From Burkholderiales bacterium 67-32 (GTDB lineage Bacteria; Pseudomonadota; Gammaproteobacteria; Burkholderiales; Burkholderiaceae_B), in assembly GCA_001898625.1 (NCBI GenBank), contig MKUP01000024.1, positions 1 through 49,513 of the forward strand: 49,513 bases of DNA. Reading direction: 5' to 3'. Made by a program: the position numbers and the translations under genes. Shown here piece after piece: positions 21,298 through 30,574 of this stretch. The notes beneath the pieces are model-generated. The model searched no databases. It saw only the letters and a program-made list of their open reading frames with translations, and had not been told where the DNA came from. Position 1 is the first letter of the stretch; every line of letters begins with the position of its first letter.

Positions 21298-22139
21298 TGG
21301 GACTCCGTGGGAGGAGTCAGGCCCAGCCCCCCGGGGCTCGCGTGGGGCGATCCGCCTGGCAGGGCCAGGCCATTGCCGCCGGCGGAGGCGCCGTTGGCGG
21401 GGACGATGGGCGCGGAAGGCGACTGGGCGGGAACGGACTGCATGGGCGCGGACGGCGCGGCGCCGGGACCGCCGGGAGGCTGCACGGCATAGGGAGGCGG
21501 CACGGGCGGTGGCGGCAGGCCGGGCTGGGCGGCGGGTGGCGCGGCATTGGAACTGGGCTGCGGCACGACCTCCTTGCCCAGGCGCACGTTGAACTCCGTC
21601 CAGGGCGTCGCCAGCGACCAATCGCTGCTGTTCAGGGCGTTGACCTGGAACGGCTTGGAAAGCTGGGAGATGTCGAACCGCACACGCAGCCGGCCTTCGT
21701 AGCGCGTGTCGGGGCTCAGCGCATCACGGTCGCCGATGCGCCAGTTGCGCACGTGGCGCACGACCGACAAGGCCTCGACCAGCGACCCCACGGGTAGCGC
21801 GAGGTTGCCGGAATGCACGCGCCACTGGCGTGTCAGCGGGTTGTAGACGATGCGCCAGGTCTGGTTCGAGGACAGCACGACCTCGTCGAACCAGTACCAG
21901 CGAGGCCGGCGGATCTCGACTTCCACCGAGAAATAAAGCGGCAGTCCGCGCGCGACGGCATCTTCGAGCTGGTTGTTCAGATTCAGCAGGACGTCGGCGC
22001 TGAGGAGGAGATCACGGCCGCGTTCGGTCACCGTCACGGACTGGACGGCGGGTTCGGATGCCGGAGCTTGGCCGCCCCACAGCAACATCAGGGCGACGAC
22101 CGGCAGGATCAGGACGCGGTGGAGTCGGAGAATGATCAA
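21294..22139 (-). CDS. DUF4390 protein with signal peptide and Pro-rich tail
   Basis: A 281-residue exported protein. It has an N-terminal signal sequence (MIILRLHRVLILPVVALMLL, cleavage near the Ala of GGQAPASEP), then the DUF4390 domain at about 35-195 (LLLSADVLLNLNNQLEDAV, RRPRWYWFDEVV, YNPLTRQWRVHSG). A Pro/Ala/Gly-rich low-complexity tail of about 80 residues follows. Its function is unknown. It is regularly found upstream of ntrY in betaproteobacteria. It overlaps rsmB (22136-22139) and ntrY by four bases each. Confidence 0.85.
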   Translation of the reverse strand: MIILRLHRVLILPVVALMLLWGGQAPASEPAVQSVTVTERGRDLLLSADVLLNLNNQLEDAVARGLPLYFSVEVEIRRPRWYWFDEVVLSSNQTWRIVYNPLTRQWRVHSGNLALPVGSLVEALSVVRHVRNWRIGDRDALSPDTRYEGRLRVRFDISQLSKPFQVNALNSSDWSLATPWTEFNVRLGKEVVPQPSSNAAPPAAQPGLPPPPVPPPYAVQPPGGPGAAPSAPMQSVPAQSPSAPIVPANGASAGGNGLALPGGSPHASPGGLGLTPPTESQ

Positions 22140-23455
22140 ACCTTGGCAAACAACGCGTAGAAAAACCCATCGTGCTGCTCGGCCGGCCGATCAGGCTCCG
22201 CCTGCGGGAGCAATTGCCCTGGCGCAGGCAGCCGCGCCGCATCGGGGTGCCTGAGCTGGAAAGCCTCGGCTTGCCTGGCCCCCTCCGCGGGAAAAATCGA
22301 GCAGGTTGCATAGAGCAATTTACCACCGGGCGCCACCACCTGCCACAGGGCATCGGCAATCCGGGCCTGGAGTGCGGCAGTATTGGCGACATCGCCCTCG
22401 CGCCGCAGCCAGCGGATATCCGGATGGCGCCGGACGATCCCCGATGCGGTGCAGGGCACGTCGGCCAGCACGGCGTCGAACGGCCGGCCGTCCCACCAGG
22501 CGTCCAGGTCGGCCACGTCGGCGGCCTGCGTGCGCGCCGACAGGCCCAGCCGCGCCAGGTTGGCGTCCACCCGCTCCAACCTGCCGGCATCGACGTCCAG
22601 CGCCAGCAGGTCGAGATCCGCCAGTTCCAGCAGATGCGCCGTCTTGCCGCCCGGCGCCGCGCAGGCGTCCAGCACGCGCATGCCGTCCTTCACCTGGAGC
22701 AGCGGCGCCGCCAGTTGCGCGGCGGCATCCTGGACCGACCACCATCCCTCGGCGAAGCCCGGCAATTGCTGCACGGGCCGGGGCTGGGACAGCGCGACGC
22801 CCGCCTCGCCCACCGGCAGGGCATCGATGCCGGCGGCGCGGAAGGCCTCGAGCAGCGCCTCGCGGCTGGTGCGGCGGCGGTTGACGCGCAAGACCATGGC
22901 CGGCGGCCGGTTGGCGGCGCGCAGCAGCGATTGCCAATGGTCGGGATAGTCGATGCGCAGGCGCCGCACCCACCACTCCGGATGGTTCCAGACGGCCTCG
23001 GGGCGACGGTCGGCGGCTTCCAGCACGCTTTCGCGTTCGCGCAGGAAACGCCGCAGGCTGCCGTTGACCAGGCCCTTGAACGGCGCGAGCGAACGCTGGC
23101 CGGCAGCGGCGCGCACGGCTTGGTCCACCACCGTATGGGGTGCGTAGCTGACACCGGCAGCGGCGGCCTCGCCCTCGTCCGCCACCAGCAGCGCAAACGC
23201 CGTCAGGAGCAAGGCATCGAGCAGCGGATCGGCCGGCTTGCGGGGGATCAGCGCCTGCTTGACCGCGCGGGCCCGGCCCAGCTGACGCATGGCGTGGAAG
23301 GACACCGCCTGCGCGGCGGGCCGCAGCGGCGCGGCAACGCGCGACAACGCATCGGTAAGGGACATCCCCGCCAGCACGCCCTGCACCGCGCGCGCGGCGG
23401 CCAGCAGCACATCGGACAGGGGGGCCGACACGGGCCCGGTAGCCGGCGGCGCCAT
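22136..23455 (-). CDS. rsmB: 16S rRNA m5C967 methyltransferase RsmB
   Basis: A 439-residue enzyme. The N-terminal NusB-like domain (about 15-150) is followed by a SAM methyltransferase domain. VLDACAAPGGKTAHLLEL is the SAM site, LADVPCTASGIVRRHPDIRW carries one catalytic-region Cys, and LLYATCSIFPAEG the other, as in NOL1/NOP2/Sun enzymes. It methylates C967 of 16S rRNA. The start ATG at 23455 shares its A with the fmt stop (TGATG). Length is normal. Confidence 0.94.
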   Translation of the reverse strand: MAPPATGPVSAPLSDVLLAAARAVQGVLAGMSLTDALSRVAAPLRPAAQAVSFHAMRQLGRARAVKQALIPRKPADPLLDALLLTAFALLVADEGEAAAAGVSYAPHTVVDQAVRAAAGQRSLAPFKGLVNGSLRRFLRERESVLEAADRRPEAVWNHPEWWVRRLRIDYPDHWQSLLRAANRPPAMVLRVNRRRTSREALLEAFRAAGIDALPVGEAGVALSQPRPVQQLPGFAEGWWSVQDAAAQLAAPLLQVKDGMRVLDACAAPGGKTAHLLELADLDLLALDVDAGRLERVDANLARLGLSARTQAADVADLDAWWDGRPFDAVLADVPCTASGIVRRHPDIRWLRREGDVANTAALQARIADALWQVVAPGGKLLYATCSIFPAEGARQAEAFQLRHPDAARLPAPGQLLPQAEPDRPAEQHDGFFYALFAKV

Positions 23456-24402
23456 CAGGAAAGATCGGGGTTCCAACCCCGCACGAAGACATCGGCCGGC
23501 TGGCGCTTGCCGCCGGCCTTCTGCAATTCGGTCAGGCGTAGGATGCCCTGGCCGGTAGCCAGATCCACCCCGGCGGCACCCGCGCGCACGACACTGCTGG
23601 GGCTGGCCCGCGATGCCTCGTCCAGCGCCTCGGCCCGCCACACCTTGACCGGATCGGCCAGGCCGGGCAGCCGCACCGTGGCGCCCGGGACCGGATTGAA
23701 GGCCAGGATGCGGCGCGCCAGCTCGGCGGCGGGGCGCGAGCAGTCGAGCGCCGCTTCGGCCTTGTCCAGCTTGGCGGCGTAGGTGACGCCCTCGGCGGGT
23801 TGCGGCGTGGCGGGCAGGCCGCCTTCCTCCAGGCGCGCCAGCGCCCCCACGATCAGTTCGCCGCCCAGCACGGCCAGGCGGTCGTGCAGTTCGCCGGCGG
23901 TCTGGTCCGCCTCGATGGGCAGCGCCCCTTCGAGCAGCATGTCGCCGGTATCCAGGCCGGCGTCCATCTGCATGATGGTGATTCCGGTCCGCGCGTCGCC
24001 CGCCTCGATGGCCCGCTGGATCGGCGCGGCGCCGCGCCAGCGCGGCAGCAGGCTGGCATGGATGTTCAGGCAACCCAGCCGGGGGATGTCCAGCACCGCC
24101 TGGGGCAGGATCAGGCCGTAGGCGGCCACGATCATCGCATCGGCCCGCGCCGCGCGCAGGGCCGCGTGGGCCTGCGCGGCCTCATCGGGATACTTGCCGT
24201 CCAGCCGCAGGCTGCGCGGTTGCAGCACCGGCGCGCCCACCTCCAGCGCCGCCGTCTTGACCGGACTGGGCGTCAGCTTGAGCCCGCGCCCCGCCGGCCG
24301 GTCCGGCTGGGTCAGGACCAGGGCGATCGTATGCCCGGCCTTGACCAGGGCCTGCAGGGCGACTTTTGCGAATTCCGGCGTACCGGCAAAAACCAGATGC
24401 AT
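23455..24402 (-). CDS. fmt: Methionyl-tRNA formyltransferase
   Basis: A 315-residue cytosolic enzyme that formylates initiator Met-tRNA using 10-formyl-THF. The N-domain has [15 protein letters not shown] at the start, the [20 protein letters not shown] signature (Asn and His of the catalytic triad) and DAGLDTGDM (Asp). The C-terminal OB-type domain covers about 210-310. It sits between def and rsmB in the same direction, the common order. Length is normal. Confidence 0.96.
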   Translation of the reverse strand: MHLVFAGTPEFAKVALQALVKAGHTIALVLTQPDRPAGRGLKLTPSPVKTAALEVGAPVLQPRSLRLDGKYPDEAAQAHAALRAARADAMIVAAYGLILPQAVLDIPRLGCLNIHASLLPRWRGAAPIQRAIEAGDARTGITIMQMDAGLDTGDMLLEGALPIEADQTAGELHDRLAVLGGELIVGALARLEEGGLPATPQPAEGVTYAAKLDKAEAALDCSRPAAELARRILAFNPVPGATVRLPGLADPVKVWRAEALDEASRASPSSVVRAGAAGVDLATGQGILRLTELQKAGGKRQPADVFVRGWNPDLS

Positions 24403-24410
24403 CTAGAGTA

Positions 24411-24489
24411 CCCCCCTACGCGCTTCGCGCGCCCCCCAGGGGGCGATGCGAGTGGACCGGCGGAGCCGGATCCACCGCATCCTGGATAG
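24411..24489. repeat. Chromosomal extragenic palindromic repeat, copy 1
   Basis: Pattern: C-run, TACGCGCTTCGCGCG, CCCCCCAGGGGG, then GGACCGGCGGAGCCGGATCC and CCTGGATAG. It contains three small palindromes. It lies upstream of fmt, between it and def. Related copies are at 36349, 37111, 43834 and (inverted) 44004. Confidence 0.75.
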
Positions 24490-24576
24490 GGCTCGCTGCT
24501 TGGCGGACGGCCTTGCATGCCAGTTCCAGTGCGGGCGGGATGGGGTCGTTGATTGTCGGAGGGGGAATGATACATG

Positions 24577-24605
24577 GTCCCCCTGCGCCCTTCGGGCGCC
24601 CCCCT
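24577..24605. repeat. Partial extragenic repeat at the end of def
   Basis: A short unit, C-run then TGCGCCCTTCGGGCGCCCCC, reaches into the def stop codon. GCGCCCTTCGGGCGC is a perfect hairpin with a TTC-type loop and matches the first part of the longer repeats. Confidence 0.6.
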
Positions 24606-25104
24606 AGACCTTCTCCAGCTTGCGCAGCTTGGTCTTGATGCGGCTTTGCTTGAGGGGGGAGAGGTATTCGACGAAGACCTTGCCTTCCAGGTGGTCGAGT
24701 TCGTGCTGGACGCAGACGGCCAGGATGCCTTCGGCGTCGAACTCGTAGCGTTCGCCCTGTTCGTTGGTGGCCTCGGCCTTGATCCGGGCGGAGCGCTTGA
24801 CCTCGTCGTAGATGCCGGGCACCGACAGGCAGCCTTCCTCGTAGACCTGGGTTTCCTCGCTCTTCCAGGTGATGATCGGGTTGATCAGCACGAGCAGGTC
24901 GTCGTTGTGTTCGGAGATGTCGATGACCACGATACGCTCGTGGATATCGACCTGGGTGGCGGCCAGCCCGATACCCGGCGCGGCGTACATGGTTTCGGCC
25001 ATGTCGCGAACGATGCGGCGGACGCGGTCGTCGACCACGGCCACCGGCTTGGCTTTCTTGTGCAGCCTTGCGTCGGGATAGTGAAGAATGGGTAGCAATG
25101 CCAT
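24604..25104 (-). CDS. def: Peptide deformylase
   Basis: A 166-residue metalloenzyme that removes the formyl group from new proteins. All three family motifs are present: GIGLAATQ near residue 45, EGCLSVPG near 90 and [10 protein letters not shown] (HExxH, metal ligands) near 133. The start at 25104 gives the normal length, though no strong ribosome site is seen. It is the first gene of the def-fmt-rsmB group and divergent from dprA across 261 bases. Confidence 0.95.
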   Translation of the reverse strand: MALLPILHYPDARLHKKAKPVAVVDDRVRRIVRDMAETMYAAPGIGLAATQVDIHERIVVIDISEHNDDLLVLINPIITWKSEETQVYEEGCLSVPGIYDEVKRSARIKAEATNEQGERYEFDAEGILAVCVQHELDHLEGKVFVEYLSPLKQSRIKTKLRKLEKV

Positions 25105-25365
25105 GATTGTGTTGCCGCTGCCCCTCGGATGGGGCACTTAACAGAATAAATGGGGCCGGTTGGCCGGGATCCAAGGGGCAAGATACCACAGCTTCCCGGC
25201 GCCTCCGGCCGGCGGACCCTTACTATAAATATAGCGGGAGACATCGCCGCAGGCACCTTCTCTGGCCATTGGACGCGCCGGCGCGCGATCCGTTCGGCGG
25301 CGACGCAGGACATCGATGTCCTGCCCGGATCCGCCATCCCGCGCCTGCCGTGTTTAGATGACGGC

Positions 25366-26475
25366 ATGCCTCTCGCCCACACTCCGGAAGAACTGTCCGC
25401 CTGGCTGCGGCTCACCCTCGAACCCGGCATCGGGCCGGCCACCGCGCGCGAACTGTTGCGAGCGGTCGGGCTGCCCCAGCGCCTGTACCGCCTGTCCCGC
25501 GACGACCTGGCGATCCTGCTGCCGCCACCGCTGGCCGGGCAACTGGCCCGCCCGCCGTCGCGCGAGCAGGCCGCGGCCCTCGAACGCAGCCTGCGCTGGG
25601 CCGAGCACCCCGGCCATCACCTCCTGACGCTGGCCGATGCCGCCTATCCCCAGGCGCTGCTCGCCATCCACGACCCACCCGCGGTGCTGTACGTGGCGGG
25701 CGACCCGGCGCGGCTGTCGCCCCAGGCCATCGCCATCGTCGGGGCTCGCCACGCCACGCCCGACGGCTTGGCGAACGCCCGCGCCTACGCCCGCCATCTG
25801 GCGCAGCGGGGCTGGTGCATCGTCAGCGGCCTGGCCCTGGGCATAGACACCGCCGCCCACGAAGGCGCGCTCGAGGCCGGTCCCGACGCGGGCGGCACCG
25901 TGGCGGTGGTGGGAACGGGCGTCGATGTGGTCTATCCCACACGCAACCGGGCCCTGGCCGAACGGATCGCCGCGCAAGGGGCCATCGTGTCCGAGTTCCC
26001 GCTGGGCCTGCCCGCGCTGCCGCACCAGTTCCCGCGGCGCAACCGGCTGGTGGCCGGGCTGGCGCGGGGCACGCTGGTGGCCGAGGCGGCGGCCCGCAGC
26101 GGTTCGCTCATCACCGCCCGACTGGCGGCGGACGCCGGCCGCGAGGTGTTCGCCATCCCGGGCTCCATCCATTCGCCGCTGTCGCGGGGCTGCCACGCCC
26201 TGATCCGGCAGGGCGCCAAGCTGGTGGAGTCGGCGCAAGACATCCTGGACGAGCTGGGCATCCCGGCCGGATCCCGCCAGCCCTCGCCGGAACCGGCGCC
26301 GCCTCGGGATCCCCTGCTGGCCGGCATGGGCTACGGTCCCATCCACGTCGACGCGCTGGCCGCGCGTACCGGACTCGCGGTCCCGGCGCTCCAGGCACGG
26401 CTGCTCGAACTGGAGCTGCAGGGGCGGATCGCCCGGCTCGACGGCGGCCGCTACCAGGTCGCGCAGGCGGGCTGA
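25366..26475 (+). CDS. dprA: DNA-processing protein DprA
   Basis: A 369-residue protein. It has an N-terminal SAM-like part (LRLTLEPGIGPATARELL), a Rossmann-like DprA domain at about 110-315 and a C-terminal winged-helix-like part. The Rossmann domain shows AIVGARHATPDG, IVSGLALGIDTAAHEGAL, VGTGVDVVYP, FPRRNRLVAGLA and EAAARSGSLITARLA. It loads RecA on incoming single-stranded DNA. ATG at 25366 is the first in-frame start that keeps normal length. The spacer upstream contains TATAAA that may serve as -10. Confidence 0.94.
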   Translation: MPLAHTPEELSAWLRLTLEPGIGPATARELLRAVGLPQRLYRLSRDDLAILLPPPLAGQLARPPSREQAAALERSLRWAEHPGHHLLTLADAAYPQALLAIHDPPAVLYVAGDPARLSPQAIAIVGARHATPDGLANARAYARHLAQRGWCIVSGLALGIDTAAHEGALEAGPDAGGTVAVVGTGVDVVYPTRNRALAERIAAQGAIVSEFPLGLPALPHQFPRRNRLVAGLARGTLVAEAAARSGSLITARLAADAGREVFAIPGSIHSPLSRGCHALIRQGAKLVESAQDILDELGIPAGSRQPSPEPAPPRDPLLAGMGYGPIHVDALAARTGLAVPALQARLLELELQGRIARLDGGRYQVAQAG

Positions 26476-26588
26476 ATGCCCCTGAATACCTATATGTACC
26501 GCGGGCACAACGCATGAGCAGCAAATGCCATGCCATTTGCCTAGGGATGCAATTCAGCGTACAGTGGATCAAGCTTATATGCTGACTT

Positions 26589-27047
26589 ATGTTCGAAATT
26601 CTCGTCTACCTCTTCGAGAACTACTACACGCCGGAAGCGTGCCCGGACCCGGACACGCTGGCGCGCAAACTTGCCGCCGCCGGCTTCGAAGACGATGAAA
26701 TCGACGACGCCCTGAGCTGGTTGTCCGGGCTTGCCGAATCCACTCATCGTTGTGTCGATCTCGCCCTTGTTCCCAGTAGCGGCTGTCGTGTCTATGCCGA
26801 GGCCGAGTATCGCCAGCTCGGTTCGGAAGCGATCGGCTTCATCGCCTTCCTGGAGTCGGCGGGCGTCCTGTCGTCCCCCCTGCGCGAAATCGTCATCGAC
26901 CGCGCCTTCGCGCTGGCCGAGGCGCCGGTGCCCCTGGACAAGCTCAAGATCATCGTCCTGATGGTGCTGTGGAGCCAGGAAACCGAGATCGACAACCTGA
27001 TCCTGGAAGAACTGCTGGAAGACGGCAGCGCCCGGCAGTTGCATTAG
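26589..27047 (+). CDS. smg: Smg protein (DUF494)
   Basis: A 152-residue acidic cytosolic protein starting MFEILVYLFENYY, the DUF494/Smg signature, with IGFIAFLESAGVLSSPLREIVIDRA and a C-terminal LDKLKIIVLMVLW. Its function is not established. The dprA-smg-topoisomerase order is common in beta- and gammaproteobacteria. It lies 113 bases after dprA. Confidence 0.93.
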   Translation: MFEILVYLFENYYTPEACPDPDTLARKLAAAGFEDDEIDDALSWLSGLAESTHRCVDLALVPSSGCRVYAEAEYRQLGSEAIGFIAFLESAGVLSSPLREIVIDRAFALAEAPVPLDKLKIIVLMVLWSQETEIDNLILEELLEDGSARQLH

Positions 27048-27297
27048 CCCCCTGTATTACTCCCCCTTACCGCGCGCCCAGTATGGTGCGCCCCCAGCCG
27101 CCACGCGGCAGCCCCCAAGGGGGCCGGGGGTTGTTTTCAATGGAAACAAGTCTTAATCCGGGGCGCTTCGGAGGGCGAAGCCGGTGTTTTTTGGCTTGGT
27201 GGGCATAGGCCCGACTTGCGCTGCTTAAAAATCCCCCCGTATCATCCGGCGCTTTGACGCACGATTTGTTCGCGTCGGCTCCGTCAACTGGAAGTCA
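27048..27297. other. Non-coding spacer smg-topB
   Basis: It contains a degenerate form of the chromosomal extragenic repeat (about 27061-27130: C-runs, CCGCCACGCGGC, CCCCCAAGGGGGCCGGGGG). A more AT-rich stretch before topB probably carries its promoter. No gene is seen. Confidence 0.45.
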
Positions 27298-29949
27298 ATG
27301 GGCAAAACTCTGATCATCGCCGAGAAACCTTCGGTCGCGCTGGACATTTCCCGCGCACTGGGCGGGTTCAAGCGCGAAGGCGATTATTTCGAAAGCGACG
27401 ACTACGTGCTTTCGTCCAGCGTCGGGCACCTGCTCACCCTCGTGGCGCCCAACGATCCGGTCAAGGGCAAGTGGAGCTTCACCCATCTGCCCGTGATTCC
27501 GCCCGAGTTCGAGCTGGGGCCGGCCGACAAGCGATCGGAAGAGCGCCTGCGCCTGCTGGTGCGACTGATGAAGCGCAAGGACGTGGACGCGCTGATCAAC
27601 GCCTGCGACGCGGGGCGCGAGGGCGAGCTGATCTTCCGCTACATCGCCCAGTACGCGAAGACCACCAAGCCCATCCAGCGCCTGTGGCTGCAATCGATGA
27701 CCCAGCAGGCCATCCGCGACGCCTTCGCCGATCTGCGCTCGGACACCGCGCTGCAACCGCTGGAAGCCGCGGCGCGCTCGCGCGCCGAGGCCGACTGGCT
27801 GGTGGGCATCAACGGCACGCGGGCCATGACGGCCTTCAACAGCAAGGACGGCGGCTTCTTCAAGACCACGGTGGGCCGGGTGCAGACGCCCACGCTCGCC
27901 ATCGTGTCCGAACGCGAGGAGCGCATCCGCCAGTTCGTGCCGCGCGACTACTGGGAGGTGCGCGCGCAGTTCGTCGCCGCCGCCGGCCTGTACGAAGGCC
28001 GCTGGTTCGACCCCAAGCACGTCAAGGACCCGCAGGATCCCGAGAAGCGCGATTCGCGCCTGTGGAGCAAGGCGGCCGCCGAATCGGTCGTGGCGGCCTG
28101 CCGCGAGCGCACGGGCTCGGTCACCGAGGAATCCAAGCCGTCCACCCAGTTGTCCGGCCTGCTGTACGACCTGACCACGCTGCAGCGCGAGGCCAACTCG
28201 CGCTTCGGCTTCTCGGCCAAGACCACGCTGGCGCTGGCCCAGACCCTGTACGAACGCCACAAGGCGCTGACCTACCCCCGTACCGATTCGCGCTACCTGC
28301 CCGAGGACTACCTCGGCACGGTGCGCCAGACTATGCAGACGCTGGCCGCCAACCGGCCCGGCTACGCGCCGTTCGCCTCGAAGATCCTGGACAGCGGCTG
28401 GGTCAAGCCCAACCGCCGCGTGTTCGACAACAAGAAGGTGTCGGACCACTTCGCCATCATCCCGACGCTGCAGGCCCCGCGCGAATTGAGCGAGGCCGAG
28501 GCCAAGCTGTACGACCTCGTGGTCAAGCGCTTCCTGGCGGTATTCTTCCCGGCGGCCGAGTTCCTGGTCACCACCCGGATCACGGAAGTCGCCGGCCATC
28601 AGTTCAAGACCGAGGGCAAGGTCCTGGTCAACCCCGGCTGGATGGCCGTCTACGGCCGCGAAGCGCAGGGCGAGGACGCCAACCTGGTGCCGGTCGCTTC
28701 CGGCGAACAGGTGCGCACCGAGGAAATCGAGGCCGTGGGCCTGGTCACCAAGCCGCCCGCCCGCTACACGGAAGCGACGCTGCTGTCGGCCATGGAAGGC
28801 GCGGGCAAGCTGGTCGACGACGAAGAGCTGCGCGAGGCCATGTCGGCGCGCGGCCTGGGCACGCCAGCCACGCGCGCGGGCATCATCGAAGGGCTGATCA
28901 ACGAGGTCTACCTGCGCCGCGAGGGCCGCGACCTGGTGCCCACCGCCAAGGCACGCCAGTTGATGACGCTGCTGTCCGGCCTGGACGTGGACGAACTGAC
29001 CTCGCCCGAACTGACCGGCGAATGGGAACACAAGCTGTCGCAGATCGAGCAGGGCCAGTTGGCGCGCGAGGCCTTCATGCGCGAGATCGCGCAGATGACC
29101 CAGGTCATCGTCAAGCGCGCGAAGGAATACGACCGCGACACGGTGCCGGGCGACTACGCCACCCTGACCACGCCTTGCCCGAAGTGCGGCGCCGTGGTCA
29201 AGGAGAACTACCGGCGCTACGCCTGCACCGCCTGCGATTTCTCGATCAGCAAGCATCCCGGCGGGCGCACCTTCGAGCAGCAGGAAGTCGAGGAACTGCT
29301 GGCCAAGCGCGAGATCGGCCCGCTGAACGGTTTCATCAGCAAGATGGGCCGGCCGTTCTCGGCCATCCTGCGGATCACCGACGGCTACAAGCTGGAGTTC
29401 GACTTCGGCCAGGCCGACGAGGAATCCTCCGAAGCCGTGGACTTCTCTGGCCAAACGCCGGTGGGTCCGTGCCCGAAATGCGGCTCGAACGTGTTCGAGC
29501 ACGGCATGAGCTTCGTGTGCGAGAAGTCGGTCGGGCCGCAGCGTTCGTGCGACTTCCGTTCCGGCAAGGTCATCCTCCAGCAGGAGATCACGGCCGAGCA
29601 GATGGGCAAGCTACTGGCCGAAGGGCGTACCGACCTGCTGCAGAACTTCGTCTCCAGCCGTACCAATCGCAAGTTCAAGGCCTTCCTGGTGCGGCAGCCC
29701 GATGGCAAGATAGGCTTCGAGTTCGAGCCCCGCCCCGCCAAGGGCGGCAAGGCGGGCGAGGACGCGCCGGCGGCGCGGAAGACGGCGGCGAAGAAAACCG
29801 CCGGCCAGGACGAAGGCGCCACGGCGCCGGCGAAGAAGGCCCCCGCCAAGAAAGCGGCGGCCAAGAAGTCCCCGGCACGCAAGACCGCCGCCAAGAAAGC
29901 CCCCGCGAAGAAAGCCGCCAGGAAGGTGGCCGCGAAGACCTCCAGCTGA
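27298..29949 (+). CDS. topB: DNA topoisomerase III with two zinc ribbons and a histone-H1-like tail
   Basis: An 883-residue type IA topoisomerase. The Toprim domain (residues 1-150) begins MGKTLIIAEKPSVALDI and carries CDAGREGELIFRY. The active-site Tyr is in LTYPRTDSRYLP near residue 325. Two zinc ribbons follow, CPKCGAVVKENYRRYACTAC (near 625) and CPKCGSNVFEHG-CEKS-CDF (near 725). The last 60 or so residues are Lys/Ala/Pro repeats of the AAKK/APAKK type, like bacterial histone-H1 homologues. The enzyme unlinks and relaxes DNA; the tail likely adds non-specific DNA binding. A SET methyltransferase gene follows 11 bases later. Confidence 0.95.
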   Translation: MGKTLIIAEKPSVALDISRALGGFKREGDYFESDDYVLSSSVGHLLTLVAPNDPVKGKWSFTHLPVIPPEFELGPADKRSEERLRLLVRLMKRKDVDALINACDAGREGELIFRYIAQYAKTTKPIQRLWLQSMTQQAIRDAFADLRSDTALQPLEAAARSRAEADWLVGINGTRAMTAFNSKDGGFFKTTVGRVQTPTLAIVSEREERIRQFVPRDYWEVRAQFVAAAGLYEGRWFDPKHVKDPQDPEKRDSRLWSKAAAESVVAACRERTGSVTEESKPSTQLSGLLYDLTTLQREANSRFGFSAKTTLALAQTLYERHKALTYPRTDSRYLPEDYLGTVRQTMQTLAANRPGYAPFASKILDSGWVKPNRRVFDNKKVSDHFAIIPTLQAPRELSEAEAKLYDLVVKRFLAVFFPAAEFLVTTRITEVAGHQFKTEGKVLVNPGWMAVYGREAQGEDANLVPVASGEQVRTEEIEAVGLVTKPPARYTEATLLSAMEGAGKLVDDEELREAMSARGLGTPATRAGIIEGLINEVYLRREGRDLVPTAKARQLMTLLSGLDVDELTSPELTGEWEHKLSQIEQGQLAREAFMREIAQMTQVIVKRAKEYDRDTVPGDYATLTTPCPKCGAVVKENYRRYACTACDFSISKHPGGRTFEQQEVEELLAKREIGPLNGFISKMGRPFSAILRITDGYKLEFDFGQADEESSEAVDFSGQTPVGPCPKCGSNVFEHGMSFVCEKSVGPQRSCDFRSGKVILQQEITAEQMGKLLAEGRTDLLQNFVSSRTNRKFKAFLVRQPDGKIGFEFEPRPAKGGKAGEDAPAARKTAAKKTAGQDEGATAPAKKAPAKKAAAKKSPARKTAAKKAPAKKAARKVAAKTSS

Positions 29950-29960
29950 GCCACAGCCCA

Positions 29961-30530
29961 ATGACCAAGAAGAAAACGCCCTCACGGGCGCGCAAGTCTC
30001 CTGTTGCCGAACAGCCCGCCGAGGATCGCGTGGACGTCGATCCCGGCCCCGGCGGCAAGCCCTGGTATATCGTGCGCCGCTCGCGGGTTCACGGGACCGG
30101 GGTGTTCGCGGCCCGCAAGATTCCGGCTGGCACCCGCGTCATCGAGTACTCGGGCGAACGCATCAGCGCGGCCGAGGCCGACCGCCGCCATCCGGTCAAC
30201 CCCGAGGACCCGTACCACACCTTCTTCTTCGCGCTGGAAAGCGGCAAGGTGATCGACGGCGGCAGCCAGGGCAACGACGCGCGCTGGATCAACCATGCCT
30301 GCGAGCCCAATTGCGAAGCCGAGGAAACGGACGACGGCCGCGTCTTCATCGTCTCGCAGCATCCCATCGACCGCGGCGACGAACTCAACTATGACTACGG
30401 CCTGGTCATCGACGAGCGCATCACGCGAACGTTGCAGAAGAACTATCAGTGCCTGTGCGGCGCCGAGACGTGCCGGGGCACGATGCTGGCGCTCAAGCGG
30501 CGCAAGAACAAGAAAAAGAAGAAAGCCTAG
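29961..30530 (+). CDS. SET-domain protein lysine methyltransferase
   Basis: A 189-residue protein with a Lys-rich N-terminus and a SET domain at about 35-180. It shows RRSRVHGTGVFAARKIPAGT, VIEYSGERIS, the SAM/knot motif RWINHACEPNCEA and ELNYDYGLV. A post-SET Cys cluster follows (CLCGAETCRGTM) that should bind Zn with the NHxCxPN Cys. The C-terminal tail is almost all Lys. The substrate is unknown. Tight linkage to topB, whose tail is Lys-rich, makes TopB or a histone-like protein a reasonable guess. No strong ribosome site is seen, which fits coupling to topB. Confidence 0.9.
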   Translation: MTKKKTPSRARKSPVAEQPAEDRVDVDPGPGGKPWYIVRRSRVHGTGVFAARKIPAGTRVIEYSGERISAAEADRRHPVNPEDPYHTFFFALESGKVIDGGSQGNDARWINHACEPNCEAEETDDGRVFIVSQHPIDRGDELNYDYGLVIDERITRTLQKNYQCLCGAETCRGTMLALKRRKNKKKKKA

Positions 30531-30541
30531 AAGCGGGCTGA

Positions 30542-30568
30542 GGACCGGACGGCCGCGCCGCCCGGTCC
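30542..30568. terminator. Hairpin between convergent SET and glycine-zipper genes
   Basis: GGACCGG (30542-30548) pairs with CCGGTCC (30562-30568), and there is further GC pairing in the loop. It lies between two converging stop codons. There is no U-run, so it is a candidate only. Confidence 0.45.
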
Positions 30569-30574
30569 GGCCGT

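Noticed and set aside
21298-21621. 108-residue N-terminal extension of the NtrY-like kinase
   Set aside because: It would cover the end of the DUF4390 gene; the MMRTRR start at 21297 overlaps that stop in the usual ATGA and precedes the first membrane segment.
24604-24606. def possibly truncated by the adjacent repeat
   Set aside because: The protein has all three deformylase motifs and a normal C-terminus, so the repeat only supplies bases at the stop.
27295-29502. 735-codon open frame opposite topB
   Set aside because: Antisense shadow of a gene with clear topoisomerase motifs; a GC-rich third-position effect.
27471-29960. N-terminal extension joining topB antiframe to the SET gene
   Set aside because: The SET protein starts at 29961; the upstream open frame is the shifted frame of topB.
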